A DNA stretch of 64,000 bases from Paraphaeosphaeria minitans (taxonomy: Eukaryota; Ascomycota; Dothideomycetes; Pleosporales; Didymosphaeriaceae). Every line of letters begins with the position of its first letter. Positions within the stretch are counted from its first letter, which is position 1. The notes under the pieces were generated by a model. That model was given only the letters and a program-made list of their open reading frames with translations. It was not told where the DNA came from and made no database searches. The stretch is from contig WJXW01000006.1 in the NCBI GenBank assembly GCA_015832175.1, forward strand, positions 1,240,001-1,304,000, in the 5' to 3' direction. A program made the translations under genes and the position numbers. Of this stretch, positions 21,779 through 33,422 are shown piece by piece.

Positions 21779-23648
21779 TATTCGAGTATATTGTAAGTTT
21801 TGTATCTGTATACAGTAGTGAGTCCTCGAGCATTGCATGGCGTTTACTACACCTTGTAATATACACAATCTCATTTCACTAAGAAGGTTGTGCCTAGAAA
21901 GTTTTGTTTAGTGACCATATCTCGAAAATGCCCATGCTACGTCGAGGCAGCTCACCGTGGACATGGATGAGGTGCAGCGATGCGGCTCCAATAGATATCG
22001 GTCCTTTCACAGTAGGTATCACAAATAGGGAAGCACGGCGGATTCTTGGTGGTTTGCGTGTAGCTCGGGTGCAGCGCGTCTCTCGCAAGATTGACCCAAT
22101 GGGTATGTGAAGCTGATCATTGTGTGGGGCCAAGTCAGACATGTGTTGCAAGATGGACCGGACATGCGGGCTGGTCTGGTCATCCACGTGGCAGGTGCAA
22201 GGTGATGGGCACGCGAGGGGTGCGCCAATGGAAAGATTGGACAAAGTGCGAATCAGAGACGAGACAACAAGAGCAGTCGTCGAGCAAACGGTAAACCATC
22301 ATTCAACGCCGGACTAGGCTGGGGTGAGGGTGAGGTGAGACAGCCTGAGCGGGGCTGGGCACTGCGGGTATGCAACTTCTTTCACACCACCACGTGTCAG
22401 CAACGTGGCATGCACGGTCCTACCCAGCCCTGTAGGTAAGCCGGAGATGCATGCAATGTCACTGCCCGTCCAGCGTCGTGCTACAGAGCAAGATGGGCTT
22501 GCAGCGACGAGCAATTGAGAGCTGCAACTCATGCAACAAGCAACGCAAAGTCCTCTACATCCTCTGTGCAGGTGCGGCCGGGCGTGCGGAGGCCGGGTGG
22601 TGATACGGTACCTAGGTATCAATGTTTCTGGATCGGACTTAGGCACGAGGAGGCTGCATGCGTTAGCCAAACGGTCAGCATGCTGCAAACGTCAGCATCT
22701 CAGACAGCCATGTGCTGTTCAGGGCGCCGGAAGTTTAGCAGATGCTTGATTCCACCGGCCCGACCATCTACTGTACCTACCATGGGTCGATTACATGTGA
22801 CGATTCTCGCCTGGCTGTAGACATATGGTAGGTAGGTACCTATGGAGCAAACGAGCAAGAACAAAGGAACAGCGGGGCGGACCAGAGTCTACAAGGCGGC
22901 CGTGATGAGGTGCAGGGCGACGCGGTGATGCCAAACTGGGGAGCCGTGCGCAGGGCTCGTTTCAGCGTGCGTCTGTGGCTGGACACGCAAAGAGCCGCTG
23001 CTCCCGCCCAAGAGCGCTCCAAAGCTGCAAGTGCTGGCAGCTGTGCTCTTCTTGAGTCGTTCGCAATCCAGCACGCGTCTCTGAATCAAGCCGCTGCTGC
23101 ATCGCTAGCCGCGCCCCTGTCTTCCTGTCTTCCTGTCTTCCTGCCTTCCTACCTTCCTACCTTCCTGTCCGACACCCTGTTCCTCTCGCTGCCCACGCCC
23201 TGTTCCTCTCGCCCGCCCACGCCTCCTTCACCACCCCTTGCCGATCTGCTCCCTTGACGGGCGTGCCGACGTGAAACCTTAGCCAGCGAGCACCGACTTT
23301 TCTGCGCCGCCTCCTGCTGCCCAGTGCCAACTCGCCCACCCGTCCACCTCCCTTCCCACGCGACCAAGCGCAGCGTGTTCTTGTGGGCGCGATAATAAGA
23401 CTGTCCGCCCCGCTGACCTTGCACCTGCTCAAACACACCCATCCCCCGTCACCCGTCACCACCCAGTCACCATGACAAAGTCTCTGGAGTCCTCCCGGCC
23501 AATGCTGGCCAGCGTGAGTAGTCCCACTCTTCTTACGTCTGCCCGCCGTTTCAGACCGGTCCCCTATTCGTGACTAGCTACTGTACTGCACCTGATCCCC
23601 CTCACAAACCAATGCCTCCTCCTCGCCACTGCCCTACCACACTCTACA
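21779..23648. other. Intergenic and 5' leader region
   Basis: About 1.9 kb. It contains TAGGTA-type motifs (22607-22620, 22825-22845), a pyrimidine microsatellite at 23116-23167 and a CT-rich leader. At 23472 there is an ATG in good context (cacc before ATG), encoding 14 residues and then a strong GTGAGT donor at 23514. This could be an alternative first exon of the downstream small gene. Confidence 0.5.
23116..23167. repeat. TTCC-type pyrimidine microsatellite
   Basis: Seven or so imperfect copies of cttcctgt / cttcctac in a row, on a CT-rich background just upstream of the small conserved gene, probably within its promoter or leader. Confidence 0.8.
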
Positions 23649-24017
23649 ATGCCCTCCATGTCGCAACCTTCTGACGAACAGAAACCGCAGTCTGCCGGCA
23701 ACCGCGCCTCAACACGCATGTCGACGTACAGCACAGCACCCACCCTGACACCCTCGGTCGCGCCCTCACATCTTTCCGAAGCCTCGATCGCCGGCGACCC
23801 AAAGGCCCAGGAGATCAAGTCATGGAACGAAGGCTTTGAGCGTCTCGAGGACAAGCGCCTTGTGCAACAGCGCTACATGCTCAACAACGAGAAGACGGAC
23901 AACATGAGCAAGATCGCTCTCGGCGCAAAACTGGACCGCGCCCTTGCGCGACGCATGTCGGGCCAGGACGCCGTCTTCCGACCGAAAGTTTTCAGCGAGA
24001 AGAAGGTGGAGGCATAG
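23649..24017 (+). CDS. Small conserved fungal protein, unknown function
   Basis: 122 residues as one exon. The N-terminal half is Ser/Thr/Pro-rich and disordered. The C-terminal half (GDPKAQEIKSWNEGFERLEDKRL, then RYMLNNEKTDNMSKIALGAKLDRALARRMSGQD) is highly charged and predicted helical, and it resembles a short conserved protein I have seen in many Pezizomycotina without an assigned function. There is no signal peptide or membrane segment. An alternative model starts at 23472 (MTKSLESSRPMLAS), uses the GTGAGT donor at 23514 and an acceptor ending at 23690, and replaces the first 14 residues while keeping the rest in frame; a CTGAC branch-like site lies 13 nt before that acceptor. The two starts could be alternative promoters. 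Confidence 0.7.
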   Translation: MPSMSQPSDEQKPQSAGNRASTRMSTYSTAPTLTPSVAPSHLSEASIAGDPKAQEIKSWNEGFERLEDKRLVQQRYMLNNEKTDNMSKIALGAKLDRALARRMSGQDAVFRPKVFSEKKVEA

Positions 24018-25621
24018 ACCCCTCGCTCGCTCACCCAATCGCTCATCACGTCGATTTTTTCGCCATCCGATAATACCTTCCGACACATTGCTGCTCGCAG
24101 CACATCACGTCAACCTGCACTTTCGATTCCCAGCAACAAGCATGATATCCCTTGGAGCGGCGATTGTCACGCCGAATAAACGGCCAACCATCACTGGCCT
24201 TTTTACTTTTGTTTTGCGCACCACACCGAACACAGCATGGAGGAGCCCGGTCACAGACGCCGAGAGGGAGTGGTATTGGTGATGTACTATGGCGGATCAC
24301 ATTACATCTTCCACTATTTTTCTTCGGGGCTTCCAGCGGTTTTTTAAGATATCTGGGTTAAGGATTTCAAGGCGTCTATCCCACGGCCGGCTGATTGTGC
24401 CGGCTTTCATTTCATCTACTTTGTTACCAGCATTTCAGACAATGAATCGGCATGTCCTCCATCCCGTTCGATCATATAAGTTGAATATCTATCCCGTGCC
24501 GATGCTTGCCAAACTGGACGGGTGACTGCGTCACTAGCCTTGGCATGCCTATATCTATGCCGTGTTTCTGTCGATCATCTGAGGCGATTACAATGTCGCC
24601 GTGTGGCAAGGCTTCACACCACAAGTAGGTCAAGCTCTAAATCCTCGTTGGCGTCATCACCACACCATACATGTCTCCGCCATTATTATTGTGTGAAGAC
24701 GTATCGAACCGCGCTTCAGGAAGCGCCCATTTTAGCTCGACTGACCCGGTGGGCATCATTCCAACCTAGCGCTTCCGCATGCTCCACAGTTGGGACACAC
24801 TGTTTACCGAACGGCGTCGCGGTTCGCACGTCCGAGGGAGAACACTTTCGTGAATGTCATAATGATGCTGCTGCTGCTACAGTGTGACGACGCGTCGATC
24901 AACGCGTTTTGGCACGTGCGGGTCACGATTTCATGCAGGGCGCTGGTGCATGGATAAGGTCTGCACTAGGGCTATCGAGACTGGCTAGGGTGGGCAAAAG
25001 GAATGTCGAGCATTTGTGGGGTTGGCCTTCACGCAGTGACTGTGACAATGGCAGTGTATCCCGTGTTGAAAGGTTACTGTAGTATTAAAAATGTCTCCAG
25101 CATGAGTCGATATGACTGACACGTCTATCTGAGCATGTTACGATAGGCTTTATTGAGCGAACCTTATACCGCTTAGCTAAACTGTTAACAACTTTAAGTT
25201 ACTAGTGCAGAGTAGATGGAGCTCGGTGCTTCCTGAATTTGTGTGGTTAGGAGCTTCGGTCCGTAGACAATGGGTCCAACTTTGTTGAAACCTTAGCTCA
25301 GATAGCTCTCGAAGTCGATACCAAAGCAATGAAGCTGAAAGGCGAGGAAGTCGAGCGCACAGCTGATGCGGGTGAGCATGCGCCCTCACAGTCAATTACA
25401 TCGTTGAACATTATGGCTGGCCGAAAATCTAAAGGTGACCTTGGAATGAAGGTATCCCAGGTCCGAACCATCTCCGCGCGCCAGCACGTGTACCGTATGT
25501 GAAGCGAAGACCAGACGATTTGGACCCTGAGACGTCATCGAGCAGCCACGATCGCGCAACCTCACTATGCGCGTACTCTGCTCCACGATGCCTCTAGCCA
25601 AGAACACCAAAATTTCTCGCA
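24018..25621. other. Intergenic, no supported gene
   Basis: About 1.6 kb. Open frames such as 24522-24887 lack protein-like composition or any recognisable motif. No repeats of note. Confidence 0.5.
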
Positions 25622-26874
25622 ATGTCGGCTGGTTACTTCCCCAAACGCGAAAAGGTCGGCCTTGAAGACTTGTTCAAGGGCTTGGTACGTAACCCCGAAG
25701 TGCCCAGTCGCGCTGTCCTAAGGATAACACTTCGTACATAACCCCACTTTTCCGCCTTACACTGACTTTGTGCCCCTGCGGGTGCAGGTAACCGCCTCTC
25801 ACATCCTTCATTATCATGGAGTCCTTGATGCATACGGACACGTATCTGTGCGTTCGCCTGATAACCCTGCAACCTTCTGGATGCCCTGCAATATGCCTCC
25901 GGCCCTGGTTTCCACTCCTGAGGACCTAGTGGAGTACAAGGTCGAAGATGCCAGTGAGGTCGAGAAGAATGCGAAGAAAGGCTATCTTGAGCGACACATT
26001 CACAGCGAGATATACAAGCGGTTTGTGAGTCTATCTGTCGTATGCGAGTACCAGTGTGACATTCGCTCATTGGATATTAACTTTGCAGCCGAGCGTGAAT
26101 GCCGTTGTGCATAGTCACTGCTCTGAAGTGTTGCCTTATTGCATCAGTGGAGTCCCGCTGAAAGCGTCCACACACATGGCTGGCTTTTTGGGTATGTGAT
26201 CATACCAACTCTTCCTCTTCCTGTGTCCATGCCTAATTCCTCTTTGCCCAGGATCGGATGTTCCCCTATGGGATATCTCCTCTCATTACTCGAGCGGAGG
26301 AAAGCACGATCTTCTTGTTCGAGACTCGCAATTGGGCGCATCTCTCTCAGCAGCCTTCAAACCAGCAACCTCTGCAGGTTTCCTCTACTCAAAGGTCCGA
26401 TCAGCCCTCCCCACTCAAATCGGCGGCTCGCAAGAGCCAGATAAAGAGCCAAATTTTGCTACGGTCCTGATGCAAAGCCATGGCTTTACTACACTCGCGC
26501 ATGGAATCGAGGAAGTGGTGTATCAAGCAATTTATACAAAGAAAGCAGCCCAAGAGCAGACGGCTGCACTCACGATTCGAAACGCGTACTTTGGCCATAT
26601 TATTGAGGGTAATGTCGATGTCCAAGGAGGAGGAAAGATCAAATCTGCCAAGGTCAAGGCCGAGGGCGACCTAACATACCTGAGCGATAGAGAGGCACAT
26701 GATGCGTGGGAATCAAATCAAGGAACGGTACGTTGCGACTGTGTATGAAGCGCATTTTTCGTAACTGACGCTGTCTCTCGCGTTTAGGTTCATCGTCCTT
26801 GGTCTCTTTGGTGTCGAGAAGTCGAAGTTTGTCCGCTGTACAAGAATGACTGTCCCGGATGCGATGACGATTGA
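25622..26874 (+). CDS. Class II aldolase/adducin-domain protein
   Basis: Five exons: 25622-25684, 25788-26024, 26089-26191, 26252-26727 and 26788-26874. Introns are 103, 64, 60 and 60 nt, and the product is 321 residues. The fold signatures are present: an N-terminal helix with HYHGVLDAYGHVSVR (conserved H38), the zinc-ligand pair in AVVHSHC (H108, H110) and the distal histidine in MQSHGFTTLAHGIEEVVYQAIY (about H211). These metal-binding histidines suggest a catalytically competent enzyme of the class II aldolase/epimerase superfamily rather than an adducin-like scaffold. The physiological substrate is unknown; fungal members are often annotated only by domain. The C-terminal exon is unusual: a Cys-rich, acidic end (CPLYKNDCPGCDDD). 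No signal peptide. Confidence 0.85.
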
Positions 26875-27710
26875 TGCAAAAGTCGGCCGGTATTACGACG
26901 CATGTACCCCGTATTTTAGTTTCACCGCACTTTCCGCGTTCACGGTTCAGGATGTTATTCGTACGTTCCCAGGTCCGTCGATCTTCTCGCTTTCAGATAA
27001 CCCGAACTCGTCAGCACGCGCTCCTCACGCGTTTGCTCATCGACCCTTAGTCATCTGAACGAAAATTGGAAGGCCGACAGCTAGCTCAATGGATCTTGTG
27101 AAAGAGGAAACTTGTGAATGAGACTGATACATATAATGAGCTTCCTCTGTTGTATACTTCTTGGATTTCTCATCTTCTCTTCTTTGTTGCAACAGATTGA
27201 CATTTAATTCGGTTTTTTGCATTTTATATCATCTGAAACTCCTTAATACTGTTTCGGCTAAGCGAGAGATCGGTACATTGAGCCTGATCACCTGAAGCAC
27301 CTGGCAAGCATAGTGTCCACGCCAAGCGCAATATAGTGTTGGCTTGTTTTAAGCTGGATAATGTTCCGCCACTACAATTGCTTGGAAACTGCGCCCCGGA
27401 TTCTTCGCTCGGCATACCTACGGAACAACGTGCTCGCTTCCGGCAATTATATTATCAGATATATGCAGAAGCAGTGAAACCAAGGAGTTCCAGCTACACC
27501 TGCATAGCTTCCTTGGAAGCTTCGAGGGAACAAACTACGCGGACTGTCTATGCATGTTCAGGCCTTCCCAATAAACATGCATATGTTTGATGCTGGTGAA
27601 ATTTGTGTGGCTGGGGAGAGAATGGCCAACACGGAAATGAAGGGGAGACGGTAGAATTGGCGCCGAGCGACAATGACACTGCCAAATATTGGACGTAACG
27701 AAAAGACTAT
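26875..27710. other. Intergenic, promoter of the lyase gene
   Basis: About 840 bases between the aldolase-family stop and the lyase ATG. No supported gene. It presumably contains the lyase promoter. Confidence 0.5.
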
Positions 27711-29455
27711 ATGATATGCGGACGGTATCGCTTCTCGAAGATCTCCACAGCTGTTCCCGCTGGCAGCTTATCAATCGTGTTTCTCCAAAGCGCGCTGCTG
27801 GCGACTCTTGCCTTCTCTTCTTCTGCACTAGCTGCCTTTGGTATCACGACCTCTGGCAACAACATCGTTGTAGATGCGGGTTCCGACAATGCGTTCAAGA
27901 TGACAGTTAATAAGAATTCGTGCGACATAACCTCGATCTTGTACCGGGGCGAAGAATTTCAATACCAGAGCACCGCTTCTCACATTTCCTCTGGTCTTGG
28001 TTCCGCAACGGTTTCCAGCGGAATCGTCAACGGTAGGTTCCTCTATCACGATGCTACTATACCATCATCGTAAACGCCTTGAATGACTGCTAATTAAACT
28101 CAGGTCAGTATGCGAAGATCACCTGCACGACCTCGACTCTGACACATTACATTGTCGTCAGATCCGGCGATTCTACGGTTTGGATGGCAACGAACATCGC
28201 ATCTGAGCCCAGTGTAGGAGAGCTGCGTTTCATTGCGCGCCTTCAACCATCTAAGCTCCCCTTGGAACATCCTTTCGGCTCCGTCTCAACTACCAGTGGA
28301 TCATCCTCCACTGTCGAAGGCAGCGATGTCTTCGTGGTCAACGGCCAAACTCGCTCCAAGTTCTACTCCAGCGAGCGATTCATCGACGACTACACCCACT
28401 GTGTCTACCGTGACAGCGATGCAATCCATGCATGCATGCTGTTAAACTCATACTCGTACGAACGAAGCTCTGGCGGTCCGTTCTTCCGCGATATCAACTC
28501 GAACAACGCTGGGGACTCAACAAATCTTTACTTTTACATGAACTCCGGCCATGCTCAGACCGAGAGCTACCGCATGGGCTTGCACGGCCCGTATGGTCTC
28601 CAGTTCTCTCGCTCTGGCATACCATCCGGAAAGACCACGGACACCACTTTCCTCGCTGAACTTGGCATCTCCGGATATGTGGCGCCCAGTGGCCGGGGCA
28701 CTGTTACTGGCACTGCAACGGGTGGCACGAGTGGAATCCAGAAGGTCCTCCACTGGTACAACGCAAACGATCAATACTGGGTATATGCCGACTCCTCTGG
28801 CAAGTTTACTTCACCTGCGATGAAGCCTGGCACCTACACCCAGGTATTTTACCAGGGCGAATTCAGGCTTGCTTCGAGCTCAGTCTCTGTCAGTACGGGC
28901 AAAGCCACGAGCGCCAACATTAGCGGCTCCCTCCCGTCGCACACGACGCTCTTCAAGATTGGAGAATACGACGGACAGCCCACTGGGTTCAGGAACGCAG
29001 ACAAGTTCCTCCGCATGCATCCCTCCGATTCCCGCATGTCATCCTGGGGCCCTCTCACGTATACTGTAGGATCCAGCGCCCTCACCGACGTCCCCATGGC
29101 GCTCTTCAAGAGCGTGAACACCCCTCTTACTATTAAATTCACCCTCACATCTGCGCAAGCCTCCGGCGCTGCCACCCTCCGTGTTGCTACCACCTTGTCC
29201 TTCGCAGGAGGCAGACCGTCCGCCGATATCAACGGCTATTCTCCTGCCACGCCCGCGGCGCCCACCAAAATCGACTCGCGTGGCGTGACGAGGGGTGCGT
29301 ATCGTGGATTTGGCGAAGTCTACGACTTCGCTATTCCGTCTGGCAATTTAGTCAGCGGCAGTAATACCATTACGATCAACGTGGCGAGCGGAAGCTCGGG
29401 AACTACATTCCTTAACCCGAACGTTATTCTTGATGCGATAGAGGTGTACAGGTAG
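27711..29455 (+). CDS. rglA: Rhamnogalacturonan lyase, PL4 family, secreted
   Basis: Two exons (27711-28032 and 28104-29455), a 71-nt intron and 557 residues. After a hydrophobic signal-like segment ([20 protein letters not shown], about residues 22-41) the mature chain starts with [19 protein letters not shown], a very typical PL4 start. The catalytic beta-sandwich domain covers roughly residues 42-300, then an FnIII-like domain (from about [11 protein letters not shown]), then a C-terminal CBM-like beta domain ending [15 protein letters not shown]. The enzyme cleaves the rhamnose-galacturonic acid backbone of pectin (RG-I) by beta-elimination, a plant-tissue degrading function. The N-terminus before the hydrophobic stretch is longer than usual (about 20 polar residues), so the true start may lie downstream or in another exon. 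Length fits the roughly 530-residue family. Confidence 0.92.
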
Positions 29456-32343
29456 AGATTATGGGACGATTAGAGTGCCTGTTCAGACTGCATAGGTACT
29501 ACGTATCCACCTATTTGGCAGCGTAGATATCCCCTTTAATTTACAGTATTAACAAGAGGGAAACTGTCTTTAGTATGGATAGATTTACAACTACTACATA
29601 TTAGTATTTGGTGTGTAGTAGTACTACCATGTACTATTAGTAAAGCGCGCACCAGGCTCGAAGGGGTTTCCTTGGGAGCAGCCCTGGTAAAAAAGGTGAC
29701 GATGGCAACCCGTATGACCATTCTACCTAGGTAGGTACCCCTAGCAGCGCGAAAGGCAACTCCAGCGGGCAGCCTACCTAAATGCCACTTCCCCACAAAC
29801 AAACAAGTTCGCCAAATTGCTCAAGAAAAGAATACCTATGGTACCATACCTAGGTACCTAGGCAAACTGCTCTGCGGCAAGGATGGCAAGGGCCAAGTGA
29901 ACGACAAAATCCTCGTTACTGCCGTCTTTGGCAAGAACTCCTCCAAACTTGCTATTAAAAATGCTTGCTCTGCTTTTGGCGATCCGTTAGGTAGCTATTA
30001 AAGCGAACCCGAAATTGGCTACATTTATGTGTCACCCTGAGGCAGCATCCACAGCCTGGTATCGACAACAATGGAAAAATGGTGCGCTTTTGTCCCGACA
30101 CGATAAAAAAATGAAGAGGGCATCCCTAGAGAGGTGTTTGTTTCCAACCGCTCCTTAACGGCCTGTAAATGACAGATCTTAGCTCCATCGTGAATTAAGA
30201 TAAGAAAAAAAGACCGTGGTGAACAAGCTCGGTGTGGCAGAAACGCATGTGAAGTTCACGGCTACGCGGAGACCGGAGTTTCAGATCACGGCTTAGCTGA
30301 ATGTGCCTGCGCCGCGAGCGAACCACCCAACACGGAGCGACGATGTTCCGAATCACCCTTGTTGGCACTAGGCTTAGCAGGCTGAGGATCCGGGCTTCCA
30401 GTTCCTTGCGTAGGACGCGTGGTGTAATAACAATCTAAGGCCGTAGGATTACCAGAAGGCGTATAAGAAGGGATGTAATGAGTCGTAAAGGGATACTGGG
30501 TTGGATAAGAATCCTGCCATGTTTTATGTAGACATTCGTATTGCGGCATTCGAGGATATTTCCAATACGTATTGAAACAATGCTCAACGTGAATTTCGAA
30601 CATAGGTTGCTGCATAGCCCTTGTGATGAGACAAGTATGAAAGATTCTCGGAATTTCGTACAGACGCTCGCCACCAATTCTGCTGGTAGCTCCTTTCCTC
30701 GTCATGTCCTCGATATGTGCAAAGTTCGGCTCCTAATCAACTATGAAGCCGAAACTCGCCGAAAGGCAAAGTCCTAAAATCATTAAAAAGGCGAGAGTAG
30801 TGAGCTATGTGGACATCGACGTAGAACGTCGAAACGTGCCGAACAGCATGCAACAAAACAGTTCAAATCAAGGAAATACGTGGTCGGTCAGATCGCATTG
30901 TGGTCGAAACAGAGGGTACTGCGGACCGAAAGCACAGAAAGCGCCAACATTCCATGCAAAAATCACCGGGACCCTCAGTGACCCAAAAATTAGGGCGTAT
31001 CATGTAGAGGAAAGGAATGCATCTCATTTATTTAGAGTATGTCGTGGCAGTGGCTTGACATACCGTAATATTGGGAATTCGAAGTCGTATTTGCGCCTTC
31101 CTATGACTCTGTAAATCATGCCTGCTCAGCGTCATCAACGGACTGCTATAATTGTTAAAAAGAAACTACTAAAAGAAGAAAGCAATGCTTCAAAACCGAC
31201 GTGTCTATTGTCTTCGTGAATTTGCATCACTGCAAAAGGAGCGTGATGGCATGCCAGATCGGCCGCACCGTCCGAAGATAGGTTGAAACTGTTTGAAATT
31301 GCACCGTTCGAACACAGAGCCAACACACCGGGTTTATGTTAACAGAGCCCAAGAAGCGGTGTTTTGCGACTTCGGGGCCCAAGAAAGTCGGCGCAGCCCG
31401 ATCCAGGATGTCGAATCCTGAGGCGAGGTAGGTGTACTTCCGGTGGCGCTCATCTTGTTCCAGGTCGCATTCTATCATATCTTCTGGAACTGGGAACTGG
31501 GTTGCTGATTCAAAGAAAATGAAGTTCTGTGCACGTTGCAAATGCCGTGTGGACAATGAGGCTGTTTACTGTGGAGCACAGGCAGGCGGACATATTGGCC
31601 TGGCATTTTCAGGATGGAACATTCCCGAGGAAGAGAACCCTGAATGATGAAAAGTCGTACCACAATCTCGGGTATCATAAGCGAGGTGCAGGTTTTGAGG
31701 TGTTGGGATCGGCGATCTGGTTTAGACGCTGACCTCAACTTGTGGGACGAATTTGCCTAAGCATGGGGAGGAGCTGTGGACCAACGATCAGGGCGCAAAG
31801 CTTTGTTTTGGTGGCTTGAGTCCTACATTTGGGGGTACCCACCCGCTCATGCAGACTCAAGGATAGCTGAAAGTTCCGGTGATGTAGAGGACGAGTTAAC
31901 CGGATGCAATACTGTATACATACGAATGAAGCGACCGATATACTTGAGAGTGTTACAGATCCTGCAAGAGCCAGAGTTTCCGATGGTGGCGCAAACGGCT
32001 TGCACTATATCCTGTTGTCGCTTTCAATATTCGATGCATCCATATCTGTTAAGGCAGGTAGACGAAACGGGTTGGAGATGCAGAAAAACCACGCGATGAT
32101 TTCCCAGTACCTGGTGGGCTGAAAAGCAGGGAGAGTGTTTGCTATTTTGTTTAAATTGTGTATGCTCAGTAATGATCGATGTTTGCTAATAAAAAAGACC
32201 GTCATGGCGACGATGAAGATTCTTGTGGTGTCTCCCATGAAGAGAAGTTGACGCGTCCCAAAGCGATGGTGTCCAAAAAATGCCCGTGGTCTCAATGCTA
32301 GCTTCACACAGACCGCCACGCATCACCTCCCGAACTAGCTCGT
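29456..32343. other. Intergenic, low-complexity, doubtful ORFs
   Basis: About 2.9 kb. It holds clustered TAGGTA-type motifs (29723-29743, 29833-29862) and AT-rich patches (29520-29640, 30170-30215). Two minus-strand frames look mildly protein-like but match nothing I know: 30286-30705 (139 residues, aromatic- and Pro-rich) and 31227-31556 (109 residues). I leave both uncalled; either could be an exon of an unrecognised gene. Confidence 0.4.
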
Positions 32344-33422
32344 CTAGTCTTCGCCTGCCTTGTTGCTATTCCCACATTCGTCTTGACAGAACCCTTTATC
32401 TCCACAATCTGCACTCTGTAGGTATCGTCAGCCGAGGTGTCCATCGGTATGCGCTAGCACTCACCGCAACACGCAGACCAGCGAGGTACTGATTTGGTTT
32501 GTACAGTGGTACCCAGTCTCCGTCGTTAACTTCGTTCATGACCATATCACAGTTTCGAGCTCCATCTATGCGTCCACCTGGAAATGCTGGCTGATAGTAG
32601 AGAAAGCCATAGCAGTCCTTGTCGGCTCCACATCGTTCACCGCATTCATCTGCATTCTTTACCGGGCCTAGTGCTCGGCGGGAACCTCTGAACTGATTAC
32701 GGCAAGAAAGCTTGAACTGATACTCCTGGCTATCCCCAAAGTCATAGACTTGGTTATCTGCACCAGGGAGGGGACAAAGCATCCCCGCACTGAAAGCCAC
32801 TACATTTCCATGCATGATTAGCTGTTGTGGGACTTGTGATGTGGGGTAATACGTACTGCTTGACTTGACCGGAATAGCCCCAAACTTCTGTACTCCATTA
32901 TCGAAAACATACGGTGCGGCGTCCTTGGAGTAAACGACAGAGCAAGCCTTCGTTGATGGATAGTAGGTAAGTCCATTGCAGTCCAGTTGATGATTGTGGC
33001 ATTGTTGTTCGCATTCCTCGAGACTTTGGACCGGTGGTAGCCATTGATATGAGCCCCAGGGAGCATTAAAACAATACAACCGATATTCACGGCCATTCAG
33101 CTCACGGACCTTTCTTCCGAGTCAGCTAGGCCTGATTAGGCTACGAACAGTTGCTCACTTCTCCTTCCCAGGCTGGGCAACCTGTTGCTGCACCACATTT
33201 CTTGTTCCTTTGGGCATGTACCACATTCTTGATTGGGCTCTGGAGACCATGGCCCAGGCGTTGCTCATGGCGAGTCAGAAACTCATATACTTCCGGGTTC
33301 GTCAAGGCCTCAATGACCAGGGGAGAATTAGGGTCTTCCGTCCTCAAATCATCTCCGCTCTGAGGGAAGGCCCAGGCAGATGCCGACAGAAAGAGAATAG
33401 CCCTGAACAACATATTGGACAA
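32344..33422 (-). CDS. Secreted PAN/apple-like cysteine-rich protein
   Basis: Minus strand, three exons: 33422-33159, 33109-32465 and 32415-32344, with two 49-nt introns and 326 residues. A signal peptide is evident (MSNMLFRAILFLSASAWAFP). The body contains two PAN/apple-like modules. The first is around residues 93-160 (YRLYCF, then SLEECEQQCHNHQLDCNGLTYYPSTKACSV). The second is around residues 200-295 (KLSCRNQFRG, NADECGERCGADKDCYGFLYYQP, RNCDMVM). Both show the alpha-helical ECxxxC and the C-x-G-hydrophobic-Y-Y pattern of the fold. The last exon adds a short Cys-rich tail (ADCGDKGFCQDECG). It becomes visible only if the strong GTGAGT donor at 32464 is used; without splicing the frame ends in an unrelated tail. 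PAN modules bind carbohydrate or protein ligands. An extracellular or wall-associated role is inferred. Confidence 0.78.

Noticed and set aside
30286..30705. 139-residue minus-strand ORF as a gene
   Set aside because: Somewhat protein-like composition but no family, no clear promoter and possible internal splice signals; evidence too thin.
31400..31440. Possible tRNA B-box around gtcgaatcct
   Set aside because: No matching A-box or acceptor stem could be folded around it on either strand.
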